NCBI RefSeq assembly: GCF_002802865.1 | Contig: NZ_PGLQ01000001.1 | Location: forward strand, 186,001 to 250,000 | Length of the DNA stretch: 64,000 nucleotides | Reading direction: 5' to 3' | DNA from: Bifidobacterium scaligerum | GTDB taxonomy: Bacteria > Actinomycetota > Actinomycetes > Actinomycetales > Bifidobacteriaceae | Shown: one piece after another, positions 46,659-54,954 of the stretch | Position numbering within the stretch: position 1 is the first letter of the stretch | Layout of the letters: each line of letters opens with the position of its first letter | Notes under the pieces: model-generated | What the model saw: the letters and a program-made list of their open reading frames with translations, nothing else | What the model was told of the DNA's origin: nothing | Database searches by the model: none | Position numbers and translations under genes: made by a program

Positions 46659-47774
46659 TCAGGACGAGGCCGCCGCGGACAGCCCGCGCCTGCCCACGAT
46701 CTCGCGCAGCACGGAGACCGCCTGCCCCCGCAGAGTGGCGTCGTCACCGAGCTCACACCGACGCACCCGCATACTGCTCTGGTAGTCGTTCCGCGACAAG
46801 GAGTTGACGGTCTCGTCGCATGCATTGAGCAGCGTCTCGCCGACGATGTCGGGAGGTCCGTAGACGGCGATGTCATGAAGATTCAACAGGCTCGCCGGCA
46901 TGGCCAGAGCTCCGCCGAGCCTCGCACCAGCTTCGGCCAGGATGTCCGCGCGCCGATTCGGGTCCTGACGAATGCGGTCGCGCAACGCGATGGCGGAGAC
47001 GTAGGTCTCCAGGCAGCCGCGCTTGCCGCAGGTACATGCCGGACCGTTCGGGTCGATCACAACATGGCCGATCTCGCCGGCCGCATGGTCGTCGCCATCC
47101 ACGAACTCGTCGTTGAGCAGCACCGACGCGCCGATGCCCCGGGTGATCTGCACGAGCAGGCAGTTGGGATTGCCGTGCCCGAGGAAGCGGTCGGCGAGCA
47201 GTGCGGCGTTCGCGTCGTTGTCCACTCGGACCGGCAACGAGAACTCGCCTTCGAGCATGTCGCGAAGCTCCACGTCGTCCCAGCCGAGATTGGAGCTGGA
47301 GATCACCCTCCCCGCACCGGAGACCACGCCGGGGACTGCGACGCCGATGCCGACAAGCCCCGAACCGGCAAGCCGGATCATCTGACCGACGAGCGAAAGC
47401 ACGTCGTCGAGATCGACCCGGTCGCCATCATCAAGCACACGTTCGCGACGTTCCACGATTCTGGCCCGCAAATCCATCACGGCGCCGGTCATCACATACG
47501 GGCGCGACAGATCGATGCACACCAGACGAAGCACGTCCGTATCGATGGCCAGCAAGGTGCCCGGCTTGCCGCGGCCATCCCGTTTCCCCGACCCCAGTTC
47601 ACGTAGCAGGCCGTCGTCGATCATCTCGCCGGTCACATCCGTGGCAGTGGCGCGCGAGAGCCCCGTCTCCTTGCACAGGTCGGCGCGCGACAGTTGCCGG
47701 TCGGGGAACAGCAGCCGGAACAACAGTCTGCGGTTGTTGGCCCTTGCGTCGCTGGGATTGGATTTAGCGTACAT
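46659..47774 (-). CDS. ROK-family transcriptional repressor (NagC/XylR type)
   Basis: A 371-aa regulator. Residues about 10-60 are a winged helix-turn-helix (LSRADLCKETGLSRATATDVTGEM). The ROK sugar-binding fold follows with VRVDNDANAALLADRF and the zinc motif GHVVIDPNGPACTCGKRGCLE. It most likely controls this GlcNAc locus and releases DNA on binding a (phosphorylated) amino sugar, as NagC does. GAGGAGGG precedes the ATG. It is divergent from the second solute-binding protein, whose promoter lies in the shared gap. Confidence 0.88.
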   Translation of the reverse strand: MYAKSNPSDARANNRRLLFRLLFPDRQLSRADLCKETGLSRATATDVTGEMIDDGLLRELGSGKRDGRGKPGTLLAIDTDVLRLVCIDLSRPYVMTGAVMDLRARIVERRERVLDDGDRVDLDDVLSLVGQMIRLAGSGLVGIGVAVPGVVSGAGRVISSSNLGWDDVELRDMLEGEFSLPVRVDNDANAALLADRFLGHGNPNCLLVQITRGIGASVLLNDEFVDGDDHAAGEIGHVVIDPNGPACTCGKRGCLETYVSAIALRDRIRQDPNRRADILAEAGARLGGALAMPASLLNLHDIAVYGPPDIVGETLLNACDETVNSLSRNDYQSSMRVRRCELGDDATLRGQAVSVLREIVGRRGLSAAASS

Positions 47775-47907
47775 GGGAGCCCTCCTCGGGTGAGACGATT
47801 GCGGAAATGCGGAATCACATTATCGGGACGGACATCCCGGCGTCATCCTCGAACGGCTTTCAGAATAACACCCATCAGGGGACTGACAATATGAAAACCC
47901 CGGTGTT

Positions 47908-47936
47908 TTGACAAGTTTCCCATCTCTGTACATAAT
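47908..47936 (+). promoter_or_regulatory. Sigma-70 promoter for the second solute-binding protein
   Basis: TTGACA (47908-47913) and CATAAT (47931-47936) with an optimal 17-bp spacer. Transcription would start near 47943. The AACAAAATA box at 47952-47960 sits just downstream, where a bound repressor would block initiation or clearance. Confidence 0.75.
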
Positions 47937-48007
47937 CATGTTCGACATCCAAACAAAATAGTTGCGGCATACGGCCAAAGACGGTCGAGCACGGAAAGAA
48001 GACCAAC

Positions 48008-49333
48008 ATGAATAACACCACACGCGTAGCCATAGCCACGGCCGCCATCGGAGCCCTGCTCATCCCGCTCGCGGGATGCGGCAACACAATCGCAAGCTCG
48101 GGCAAGACCGAACTGACGGTATGGTCGTGGGACGCCAGCATCGATCGCGCCGCCAAAATCTTCATGAAGGCCAATCCCGACATCACGGTGAAGGTGAGCA
48201 ACGTCGGCAGCACCGAGGAGACCTACACCGCGCTCAACAACGCGGCCCAGGCCGGCAACGGCCTGCCCGACGTCACCCTGATCGAATACCTCGCCATCCC
48301 GCAGTTCGTGCACTCGGACACACTCATGGACCTGAGCAAGGTCTACGACACCGTCAAGCTCAAGAAGACGTTCACCCCCGGCACATGGAGCTCCGTGAAC
48401 ATCAACGGCGGCGTGTACGCGATGCCTGCCGACTCGGGCCCGATGGCCTACTTCTACGACAAGGACGTGTTCGACAAGGCCGGCATCAGCGAACCGCCGA
48501 CCACGTGGGACGAGTTCTACGAGGACGCGAAGAAGATTCGCGCCACCGGCTCCTACATCATCTCCGACTCCGGCGACGCGGGCCTGTTCAACGCGATGAT
48601 GTGGGCCATGGGCGGCCACGCCTACAAACTCAACGACGACAAACTGACCATCAATATCACCAAGGACAAGGGCGCCCAGCGGTTCATGAACCTCTGGCAG
48701 AAGATGCGCGACGAAGACCTCATCGACGTCCACACGAAGACCTGGACCGACGACTGGATGAAATCCCTGGGAGACGGCTCCACCGCCAGCCTCATCAGCG
48801 GCGCATGGATGGCCAACAACCTCCTGCAGGGCGTGCCCCAAGCCACCGGCAAATTCCGCGTAGCCCTCCTGCCCACCATCGACGGAATGCCCATCAACGG
48901 CGAATACGGCGGCAGCGGACTGGCCATCACCAAGAAGATCCCCGACGGCAAACTCGACGCCGCCAAGAAGTTCGTCGAATACGTCACCACCAACAACGAA
49001 GGCATCGACGCCCGCGTATCCAACGGCAGCTTCCCCGCCACCACCAAGACCCTCAACCAGAAGGACTTCCTCGCCAAGACCACGCTCAGGAACGCCGACG
49101 GCAGCGACAACGAGTTCTTCGGCGGCCAGAAATACAACGAGGTCTTCTCCCGGGCCGCCAAGGACGTCACCGGCAAATGGGAGTTCCTACCCTTCGAGCC
49201 CTACGCCCGCTCCATCTACAACGACAATATGGGATCATTCTTCTCCGGCAAGGAGACTTTCAAGGCTGCCGCCGACAAGTGGCAAAAGGCTTTAAAGAAC
49301 TATGCCGCAGATCAAGGATTTAGCGTTCAATGA
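48008..49333 (+). CDS. Orphan ABC solute-binding lipoprotein
   Basis: A 441-aa exported lipoprotein. The signal MNNTTRVAIATAAIGALLI ends in lipobox LAGC (Cys24). The mature part is a family-1 sugar-binding protein (LTVWSWDASIDRAAKIFMKANP, YAMPADSGPMAYFYDKDVFDKAGI, SLISGAWMANNLLQG). Unlike the other two binding proteins in the window it has no permease genes beside it: a terminator and an unrelated convergent gene follow. It may feed the permeases at 42-44 kb, or its own permeases were lost when accessory DNA entered downstream. Confidence 0.9.
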   Translation: MNNTTRVAIATAAIGALLIPLAGCGNTIASSGKTELTVWSWDASIDRAAKIFMKANPDITVKVSNVGSTEETYTALNNAAQAGNGLPDVTLIEYLAIPQFVHSDTLMDLSKVYDTVKLKKTFTPGTWSSVNINGGVYAMPADSGPMAYFYDKDVFDKAGISEPPTTWDEFYEDAKKIRATGSYIISDSGDAGLFNAMMWAMGGHAYKLNDDKLTINITKDKGAQRFMNLWQKMRDEDLIDVHTKTWTDDWMKSLGDGSTASLISGAWMANNLLQGVPQATGKFRVALLPTIDGMPINGEYGGSGLAITKKIPDGKLDAAKKFVEYVTTNNEGIDARVSNGSFPATTKTLNQKDFLAKTTLRNADGSDNEFFGGQKYNEVFSRAAKDVTGKWEFLPFEPYARSIYNDNMGSFFSGKETFKAAADKWQKALKNYAADQGFSVQ

Positions 49334-49341
49334 TGGAATAG

Positions 49342-49378
49342 AGTGGCTGACAGGAGGCGTTTGTTCTTGCCAGCCACT
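49342..49378 (+). terminator. Terminator after the orphan solute-binding protein
   Basis: AGTGGCTG (49342-49349) pairs with CAGCCACT (49371-49378) and a T-rich stretch follows (TGTGCTTGTTTTTT). The loop is long (21 nt). It lies between convergent genes. Confidence 0.65.
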
Positions 49379-49390
49379 TGTGCTTGTTTT

Positions 49391-50239
49391 TTACGCTTTA
49401 TCGGCTGTCCATACGAGCAGGGCTCCGGCGAGGGAGACGACGATGACGCCGAACACGGCCGTAAGAGTGATGGTTTGGTGCAGGATCAGCGCGGCGATGA
49501 CCACACTCATGGCTGGGTCGATGGAGAACAGCGTGCCAACCACGCGCGCCGACGTGATGCGCCCGGACAGCGTGTCCATCGTGTAGGGAATCGCCACTCC
49601 CAGCACTGCCGACGCGGCGATGACGCCCCATTGGGCGGGCATCGCATGCGCGGCGTGGCTGACCGATACCGGCAGCGTGGTGAGAGCGGCGACCGTGACC
49701 GACAGGGCGAGCCCGTCCAGTCCGGTGCCCTTGCCGACCTTGTCGGCGAACAGCGTGTACAGGCCGAAGCAGCAGGCCGAACCCAAGGCGAACAGGTAGC
49801 CGGCCGGGTTGAAGTAGCCTCCCGGCGTGAACGAGATCAATCCCACACCCACCAGCGCGACCACCGCGCACAGTCCCTCGCGCCAGTGATGAGATCCGGC
49901 CAGGGCGACCACGCATGGGCCGAGGAATTCCAGGGTGACGGCCACGCCCATCGGGATGCGGTCGATGGCCGAGTACAGGCAGACGTTCATCGCCGCCATC
50001 GCCAGCCCGTAGACCACGATGCCCAACCATTCGCCTTTCGACCGGCCCGCGAGTTTCGGACGGATGAGCGCGAGCATGACGACCGCGGCGACAAGCATAC
50101 GCATCGAACTGACCGGAATCGGACCCAACGCATCGAACAACGACGCCGACAGGGACGAAGAGGTCTGGATGCCCAACGAGCCGACTGTCACCATGCCTGT
50201 TGCGAGCAGTATTTTGTCTCGGGTATTTATAGATTTCAT
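49391..50239 (-). CDS. EamA/RhtA-type drug-metabolite or amino-acid exporter
   Basis: A 282-aa membrane protein with ten hydrophobic segments in two EamA repeats, closest in look to the threonine/homoserine exporter RhtA (SSSLSASLFDALGPIPVSSMRML, MGVAVTLEFLGPCVVAL, ASAVLGVAIPYTMDTLSGRITSA in pieces). Its start overlaps the stop of the YqcI/YcgG gene (ATGA), so the two are translated together. The natural reading is an exporter for an amino acid or for the product of the upstream enzyme. The substrate is unknown. Confidence 0.85.
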   Translation of the reverse strand: MKSINTRDKILLATGMVTVGSLGIQTSSSLSASLFDALGPIPVSSMRMLVAAVVMLALIRPKLAGRSKGEWLGIVVYGLAMAAMNVCLYSAIDRIPMGVAVTLEFLGPCVVALAGSHHWREGLCAVVALVGVGLISFTPGGYFNPAGYLFALGSACCFGLYTLFADKVGKGTGLDGLALSVTVAALTTLPVSVSHAAHAMPAQWGVIAASAVLGVAIPYTMDTLSGRITSARVVGTLFSIDPAMSVVIAALILHQTITLTAVFGVIVVSLAGALLVWTADKA

Positions 50240-50949
50240 CGTTTGATTCGGCTGAGAATATCCTGTTCGGTCAGCAGCATGGATGCCTCGATATTATCGT
50301 CGCCTAGGAAGAACTGCGGCAATTCCGGAGCGTTACCGTGTTCTCCTAAAGCCGGGGAAATTGAAATTGCGTCATATTGTGCAATACGTTCACGAATACG
50401 ATGACGTATCTGCATCGGGTTCTTACCAATATGGTCAAAAGTAGATCGCGATTGAATTACCAGCGTGAAAGCACTTCCCAGATTGCGACTACGGCGTTTA
50501 ACGTGATGTGGGGTACTGAAATTGATAAAGAAATCAACACCTCCATACCAAAAATCCCAATTGGGATCGTTTGGATTGGTAGGTGCGGAAGCAGGCCAAG
50601 GTGTCTGATCCGCTGTTAGTAGTTCCTTGAGAATAGCGGAAGCTAAATTCTTATCTTCTTCAAGATTATTGGTACCCGCTCCTTCAATCCAAAGAACAAT
50701 TGTCTGATTCGAATTTTTCATGATTGATTGAACTGCCGCATTGAACAACAGTGCTATTTGCTGATATCCTGCTGAAACATCAGCAAGACCAAACAATAAA
50801 TCATTGTGTCGGAACGCCAATGGTGCAAAAATACACGGGAACCCCTTGCTTTGAACAGCTTCGTCAAATTCCCGTAGATATTTCATCGCTTTTGCTGGTG
50901 CTGTGTGGATATCAAAAAGCGCACTTTTGTCGGAAGAATCAGTAGTCAT
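50236..50949 (-). CDS. YqcI/YcgG (GntA-like) family protein
   Basis: A 237-aa protein of the YqcI/YcgG family, one member of which (GntA, guanitoxin pathway) is a haem-dependent N-hydroxylase of a guanidino amino acid. Family blocks visible are FPCIFAPLAFRHNDLLFG, FFINFSTPHHVKRRSRNLGSAF and the C-terminal IRERIAQYDAISISPALG then FFLGDDN. AGGAGGGG lies just before the ATG. The gene is markedly more AT-rich than its neighbours, suggesting transfer from another genus. It is coupled to an EamA exporter gene. The family call is good; the reaction in this organism is inferred. Confidence 0.78.
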   Translation of the reverse strand: MTTDSSDKSALFDIHTAPAKAMKYLREFDEAVQSKGFPCIFAPLAFRHNDLLFGLADVSAGYQQIALLFNAAVQSIMKNSNQTIVLWIEGAGTNNLEEDKNLASAILKELLTADQTPWPASAPTNPNDPNWDFWYGGVDFFINFSTPHHVKRRSRNLGSAFTLVIQSRSTFDHIGKNPMQIRHRIRERIAQYDAISISPALGEHGNAPELPQFFLGDDNIEASMLLTEQDILSRIKR

Positions 50950-51026
50950 ATCCCCTCCTGTAAATGAAACTGATTTACGTCAAATGATGCCAGGTGTGTC
51001 TTCTTGATAGTTCGTTTTGGGATGCT

Positions 51027-51046
51027 ATGTCATCTATAGATGACAT
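51027..51046. repeat. Palindromic site B, left border of the mobilization segment
   Basis: A perfect 20-bp palindrome centred on TGTCAT-CTATAG-ATGACA (51028-51045), the same 18-bp core as site C. AT-rich YqcI/YcgG DNA lies on its left and GC-rich element DNA on its right, so composition changes at this point. Confidence 0.72.
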
Positions 51047-51411
51047 CCGCGCCGCTTGTGGAGAGAATGCTCCAGGCGGGGCTGTTCGACATACTCTCCG
51101 CAATCGGCGCGGGAACGCGGCCCCGGGCCATGCGCTGTGCGCATGACCGTGCTGTCTGGCCGCTCGCATGCTCGCGGCGGTGGGCCGCGCGGAATCTGAC
51201 GAAGGGTTTGCGGCCACCACCAGCATGCCATGCGCTCCGTCTGCGTTCCCTGCGCCGTGTCCCGCGCCGCTCCCGTGCCTGCGCTGCGACGGCGAACCAG
51301 CATGCCGTCTTCGCTACGGCCCGGATCGTCGCGGTCCACGCCTCCGGTCTCTCCGCCTGCGCGCATGGCAGGCGGGTGGTGTCCGAAATGGAAACCACAC
51401 GGAAAGGACCG
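51047..51411. other. Non-coding or remnant stretch at the left end of the element
   Basis: About 365 bp of GC-rich DNA with open frames on both strands but none with a recognisable domain. The plus frame starting 51040 reads APLVERMLQAGLFDILSAIG at first, which looks like the end of a real protein before turning to Arg-rich, non-protein-like sequence. It may be a gene cut at site B. Confidence 0.4.
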
Positions 51412-52035
51412 ATGGACATGAACGACATGGTGGATACCCGCACGGCGGGAACCGGACTGGCGAAGCGCGTACGCGACGGGTTCCTTCAGGACCGGCGTGA
51501 ACTTGGACCGGCGGAAGCGGCCGACAAGTGGTTCGCGCCCCTGATGGACAGGTGGAACGGCCTGTTGTCGCGCGACGAGGGCGGTTTCTCCCATGAGGAG
51601 CGCGTCACGCTGGCGGTGCTGATGACCGAGTGCCTGAGCATGCGGGACGCGCTGATACTCGCATCTTTGCGCGAAATGAGCGGCGGCGAACTGCACATGC
51701 TGTACGCCCAGCCGCATTCGATGGAGTCGGCGGCCGTGGTCATGCGCGAACTGTCACGGGCGTTCAAGGACGCCGCCTATCAGCCGGACACGAGACGCGG
51801 GGAACGCGCGACGGCGTTGCTGGAATCGGTGACGGCCGACGCCCCGGACGGATACAAGGCACAGCCGATGGCGTCGTGCGCGTACCTGCTGTGGATGGCC
51901 GACCGTTCGACCGCCGCCGCGGTGCGCGCGCTCAAGGCCTTGGCCTTGGACGACGACTGCTCGCTGGCATCCCTCGTGCTCGCGGCCAGCGAACACGGCA
52001 TCCGCCCCGCGTGGACGGAACGCCGCCGCCACTGA
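51412..52035 (+). CDS. DUF4192-type protein (element-borne copy)
   Basis: A 207-aa soluble protein paralogous to the chromosomal gene at 17913. Shared blocks are LSMRDALILASL ([12 protein letters not shown] in the other) and DDDCSLASLVLAASEHGIRPAW. Function unknown. GAAAGGA lies 4-5 bp before ATG 51412; a second in-frame ATG at 51418 is possible. It precedes the ParB-like gene, and the pairing of a DUF4192 protein with ParB suggests a maintenance or replication-control role on the element. That role is inferred. Confidence 0.75.
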   Translation: MDMNDMVDTRTAGTGLAKRVRDGFLQDRRELGPAEAADKWFAPLMDRWNGLLSRDEGGFSHEERVTLAVLMTECLSMRDALILASLREMSGGELHMLYAQPHSMESAAVVMRELSRAFKDAAYQPDTRRGERATALLESVTADAPDGYKAQPMASCAYLLWMADRSTAAAVRALKALALDDDCSLASLVLAASEHGIRPAWTERRRH

Positions 52036-52055
52036 GCGTCGGCCGTGGATTCATC

Positions 52056-52089
52056 TGGCTGGGGCTTCCGATTCCGGAAGCCCCAGCCA
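52056..52089 (+). terminator. Perfect 15-bp stem-loop between DUF4192 and ParB-like genes
   Basis: TGGCTGGGGCTTCCG (52056-52070), loop ATTC, then the exact complement (52075-52089). Very stable, but no T-tract follows and the ParB-like ribosome binding site is 25 bp on. It may be a terminator or a leader structure. Confidence 0.6.
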
Positions 52090-52122
52090 ATCCCCAATCA
52101 TCTGTTTTTCAAGGAGACAATC

Positions 52123-53682
52123 ATGGAAACCGCAATCATCGAACGTCCCGTATCGGCCGACGAGGGCATGGAGGAATCGAACATCGTCATGCTGGACGTG
52201 GGACTTATCGATCCGAACCCCGCGAACCCGCGCCGTGACGTGGGCGATGTGTCGGAACTCGCGGATTCGATACGCGCGCAGGGCATCCGGCAGAACCTGC
52301 TCGTCACTCCCACGCCGCAGGGACGCTACCTGCTCGTCATCGGGCATCGCCTCCTCGCCGCCGCCAAACTCGCCGGATTGAGCTGGGTGCCCGCCGTGGT
52401 GGCCGATTTGTCGGAACGGGAGCAACGCGAGCTCATGCTCGTGGAGAACAGCCAGCGCGCCGACCTGACCGTCATCGAGGAGGCCGACGGCTATCAGGGG
52501 CTTCTCGATTTGGGCGTGGGCGTGGACGAGGCGGCGCAACGCACCGGCCGTTCCACGTCATTGGTGCGCCGACGCCTGAAGATAGCCGCCATCGGCGAGA
52601 ACGTGCGAAGCAAGGCCGGAACAGCCCAGCTGAGTATCGACGACTGGGAGACCATCGCCGACTTCGACCGGCATCCAGACCTTCAGGAACGGCTCGCCGA
52701 GGCGGCAGGCGGCAAGAACTGGAACATGGCCGTCAAGCACGCCCGGCAGGAGCGAACATGGCGCGAATGGCTCGACACGGCACGAGCCGAATTGGAACGC
52801 ATGGGCATCGACGCGGCCGACGAACAGCCGAACGCGGACAACTGGTATGACTCGCCAAAGGGATTGCGTCGCACCACGATGCTGACCACGGGCGACATTG
52901 CCAAGGCCATCGACGCATGGCGCGACTCCCATGACGGAGCCACGCCCGTCGTGGGAGTGCGGGCCGAAGGCGCGTCATGGGCGCGCGGCATCGCCCTGTA
53001 CGAAACCGTGGACGAGGAGGCCGAGACCGCGGCCCGCGAGGCGCGTGAGGCGCGTTGGCGCGAGGAACGGGAACGCGAGGAACGCGAGACGGCACCGGCC
53101 AAGGAGTTCGCGCGGGCAAGCCGTGATTTGCGCATCGCGTTCGTGACGCATCTCATGGAACTGAAATCCCAGCCGAAGGGCATCGGCAAAGCCGTCGCCC
53201 TGCTGTCCGCGAGATTCGCGCTCGATACGCTCACCGAGGGATTCGACCAATGGAACAGTCATGCCGAGGACGTCTGGGAGCAAATCACCGGCATCGGCAC
53301 GGCGGGCGACGACGCCGATGATGCAAAGCCGGAGGACGAGGCCGAAGACCCGTTACGCGAGTCCGTCACCGCGATGATTGCCGGCGACCCGCAACGGGCC
53401 GCGTTCGGACTGCTCTACGCCTTGGCCGAAGAGCGCGTCAGCTGGGAAACGTGGCGTGACGCGGCGACCATCGCGGAACACGCCGCACCGTTGTACGAGG
53501 CGTTGGAAACACTCGGCTACCGCACCTCGGACACGGAAGCCGAAGCCCTCAACGGCTCCCTCGTACCAATCGATGACGACGACAATGGCGAGGATACCGG
53601 CATAGGGCAGGACAGCGAACCGGACGACGATGGGGCGTCGCAAGCCGACGACGCATCCGGCGAGCCGGACGACGCCGAATAA
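52123..53682 (+). CDS. ParB-like nuclease-domain protein
   Basis: A 519-aa DNA-binding protein. Residues ~20-110 are a ParB/Spo0J N-terminal domain: IDPNPANPRR, LADSIRAQGIRQNLLV, and VIGHRLLAAAKLAG (the GxR CTP/phosphate box), ending ELMLVENSQRADLT. A helix-turn-helix-like region follows (VDEAAQRTGRSTSLVRRRLKIAA). The C-terminal half is helical and charged, ending in a strongly acidic tail (DDDDNGEDTG). Long ParB-like proteins of this kind occur in actinobacterial conjugative elements and probably aid partition or transcription control. ATG 52123 has AAGGAG upstream. No ParA is adjacent. Confidence 0.85.
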   Translation: METAIIERPVSADEGMEESNIVMLDVGLIDPNPANPRRDVGDVSELADSIRAQGIRQNLLVTPTPQGRYLLVIGHRLLAAAKLAGLSWVPAVVADLSEREQRELMLVENSQRADLTVIEEADGYQGLLDLGVGVDEAAQRTGRSTSLVRRRLKIAAIGENVRSKAGTAQLSIDDWETIADFDRHPDLQERLAEAAGGKNWNMAVKHARQERTWREWLDTARAELERMGIDAADEQPNADNWYDSPKGLRRTTMLTTGDIAKAIDAWRDSHDGATPVVGVRAEGASWARGIALYETVDEEAETAAREAREARWREEREREERETAPAKEFARASRDLRIAFVTHLMELKSQPKGIGKAVALLSARFALDTLTEGFDQWNSHAEDVWEQITGIGTAGDDADDAKPEDEAEDPLRESVTAMIAGDPQRAAFGLLYALAEERVSWETWRDAATIAEHAAPLYEALETLGYRTSDTEAEALNGSLVPIDDDDNGEDTGIGQDSEPDDDGASQADDASGEPDDAE

Positions 53683-53687
53683 GCGAC

Positions 53688-53726
53688 GGACGGGGCGGAA
53701 CCGGAATACGGGTTCCGCCCCCGTCC
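53688..53726 (+). terminator. Terminator after the ParB-like gene
   Basis: GGACGGGGCGGAACC (53688-53702) pairs with 53711-53726 with one bulged C. It lies 6 bp after the stop codon and in front of a convergent gene. Confidence 0.7.
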
Positions 53727-53798
53727 GGGCGCGAATGGCGAAACGTGACGGCGCATGCGCGCCCGCGCCTTCCGGAGCCAAGCGGCGGCGGGTGACGT

Positions 53799-54131
53799 TC
53801 AGCCGTGGCGGGAGGAGCGTCGTCGGAGCCGCGCGTCGCACCAATCCATGAGCATGCTCGCAAGCACGGCCGTGAGAAACGTGGCGACGATCAACGCGAA
53901 CGAGCCGTCCAATGCCGGAGCGTCCGAGCCGGCGAGGAAATGCATGAGCAGGAACGCCAGCATGAGCAATCCCGACAGCATGGCGAACGCCGTGAACACG
54001 GAGTTCACGAGGAACACCACGAGCCGCAACGGGTGCGCGAACAGGGCAAGGCACGAGGCCACGCCACGCATCAGCATGCGTATCACGCCCGTCGCCAGCG
54101 ACAGGCCAAGCATCACCAGCAGCATCGGCAT
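53799..54131 (-). CDS. Small three-helix membrane protein of the element
   Basis: A 110-aa protein with about three hydrophobic helices (MPMLLVMLGLSLATGVI; LRLVVFLVNSVFTAF-AMLSGLLMLAFLLM; FALIVATFLTAVLASMLM) and a basic C-terminus. ATG 54131 has GGGAGG 8 bp upstream. It lies 28 bp after the 168-aa gene on the same strand and probably shares its operon. Possible roles include membrane docking or entry exclusion, but nothing in the sequence decides this. Confidence 0.65.
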   Translation of the reverse strand: MPMLLVMLGLSLATGVIRMLMRGVASCLALFAHPLRLVVFLVNSVFTAFAMLSGLLMLAFLLMHFLAGSDAPALDGSFALIVATFLTAVLASMLMDWCDARLRRRSSRHG

Positions 54132-54159
54132 CGCCGTCACCTCCCGTATGTAGCCAATG

Positions 54160-54666
54160 TCATCCAGCGTAGCCGCCAGGACGCGGGAAACCGAATCGCA
54201 ATCCCTCCGGGTCCAATCCAATCGAACCGGATTCTCCGGCGTCACCGGCATCGGCCGCATTCGCCGTTGCGGCGTTGTCTTCCGTCAGGGCAATCTCCGG
54301 TGTATCGACGGCGGATGCCGGTCGGCCGTCGGATTCGAGGGACGAATCCTCGTCATCATGGATTTCGCCGTGACTATCGGCGGGATTGGCCTGCCCGTAG
54401 TCGGGCGTGACGGCATGGAACGCCATGCCCGTCTCCCTTGGCTCCATCCTGAGCGTGCGCACGAGCTGGGCGCGAGGCATGTGATGGTCGTCGCAGAACG
54501 ATTGGGCGGCGTCACGGAATCGTTCCGCGGCCCAGCGCATATCGTCCAGCAGGATACCCAAACGCGACAGTTCGCCGCGTTTGCGCCGAAGCGCCTCCAA
54601 CTCGGCATCCAATGCGTTGTCGGCGATGGCGCGCATCGCCCGGTTGCGTTCCCTCGGCTTCGCCAT
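54160..54666 (-). CDS. Conserved-looking soluble protein of the mobilization region, unknown
   Basis: A 168-aa protein: a basic N-terminus (MAKPRERNRAMRAIAD), a helical central part with likely coiled coil (LDAELEALRRKRGELSRLG, DDMRWAAERFRDAAQSFCDD), then an acidic, low-complexity tail rich in Asp, Ala and Glu. GAGGAGA lies before the ATG at 54666. It is divergent from mobC across the presumed oriT, a position often held by relaxosome accessory proteins. No family recognised. Confidence 0.65.
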   Translation of the reverse strand: MAKPRERNRAMRAIADNALDAELEALRRKRGELSRLGILLDDMRWAAERFRDAAQSFCDDHHMPRAQLVRTLRMEPRETGMAFHAVTPDYGQANPADSHGEIHDDEDSSLESDGRPASAVDTPEIALTEDNAATANAADAGDAGESGSIGLDPEGLRFGFPRPGGYAG

Positions 54667-54825
54667 GACGGTCTCCTCACGGTGATTGTTCTTCACTGCC
54701 CCGCATCGTAGAACGACGCCGGCAATGATGCCGGCGGACACGAAACGGAACCGGCGTCGGCATGCGAAACGTGACCTGAAGTCCGCCGCGCATGGCGTGG
54801 CGCCAAGGCGAAACTGACCGGTGCG

Positions 54826-54914
54826 CAACCATCCCCTCCCCGGAGGGGCGGTTGGTGTGTAGCAAGCATCGCCGGTGTACGTACACCGGCGCGGCCCCGC
54901 GAGGCTCGGGGCCG
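54826..54914. other. Candidate origin of transfer (oriT)
   Basis: The 288-bp gap between divergent genes and just before mobC carries three inverted repeats in a row. An extended repeat CAACC-at-CCCCTCC / GGAGGGG-cg-GGTTG spans 54826-54854. A perfect 20-bp palindrome (GCCGGTGTAC and its complement) lies at 54871-54890. A CGGCCCCG/CGGGGCCG hairpin lies at 54892-54914. Arrays like this beside mobC and a MOBP relaxase are typical of oriT. The nick site was not identified. Confidence 0.55.
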
Positions 54915-54954
54915 ATCGCGGGACACCCGTGGAACCCGATATGAGGAGGCGCCG

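Noticed and set aside
45319-46785. Plus-strand open frame (488 codons) over the ROK kinase gene
   Set aside because: Composition is that of antisense GC-rich DNA; the ROK zinc motif and ATP loop on the minus strand are decisive.
48076-49323. Arg/Gln-rich 415-codon frame within the orphan binding-protein gene
   Set aside because: Alternate-frame reading of a well-supported lipoprotein gene, with no ribosome binding site.
51040-51411. N-terminal extension of the element-borne DUF4192 frame
   Set aside because: Mostly Arg/Ala/Cys-rich translation without resemblance to the paralogue; the ribosome binding site supports ATG 51412. Kept only as a possible gene remnant.
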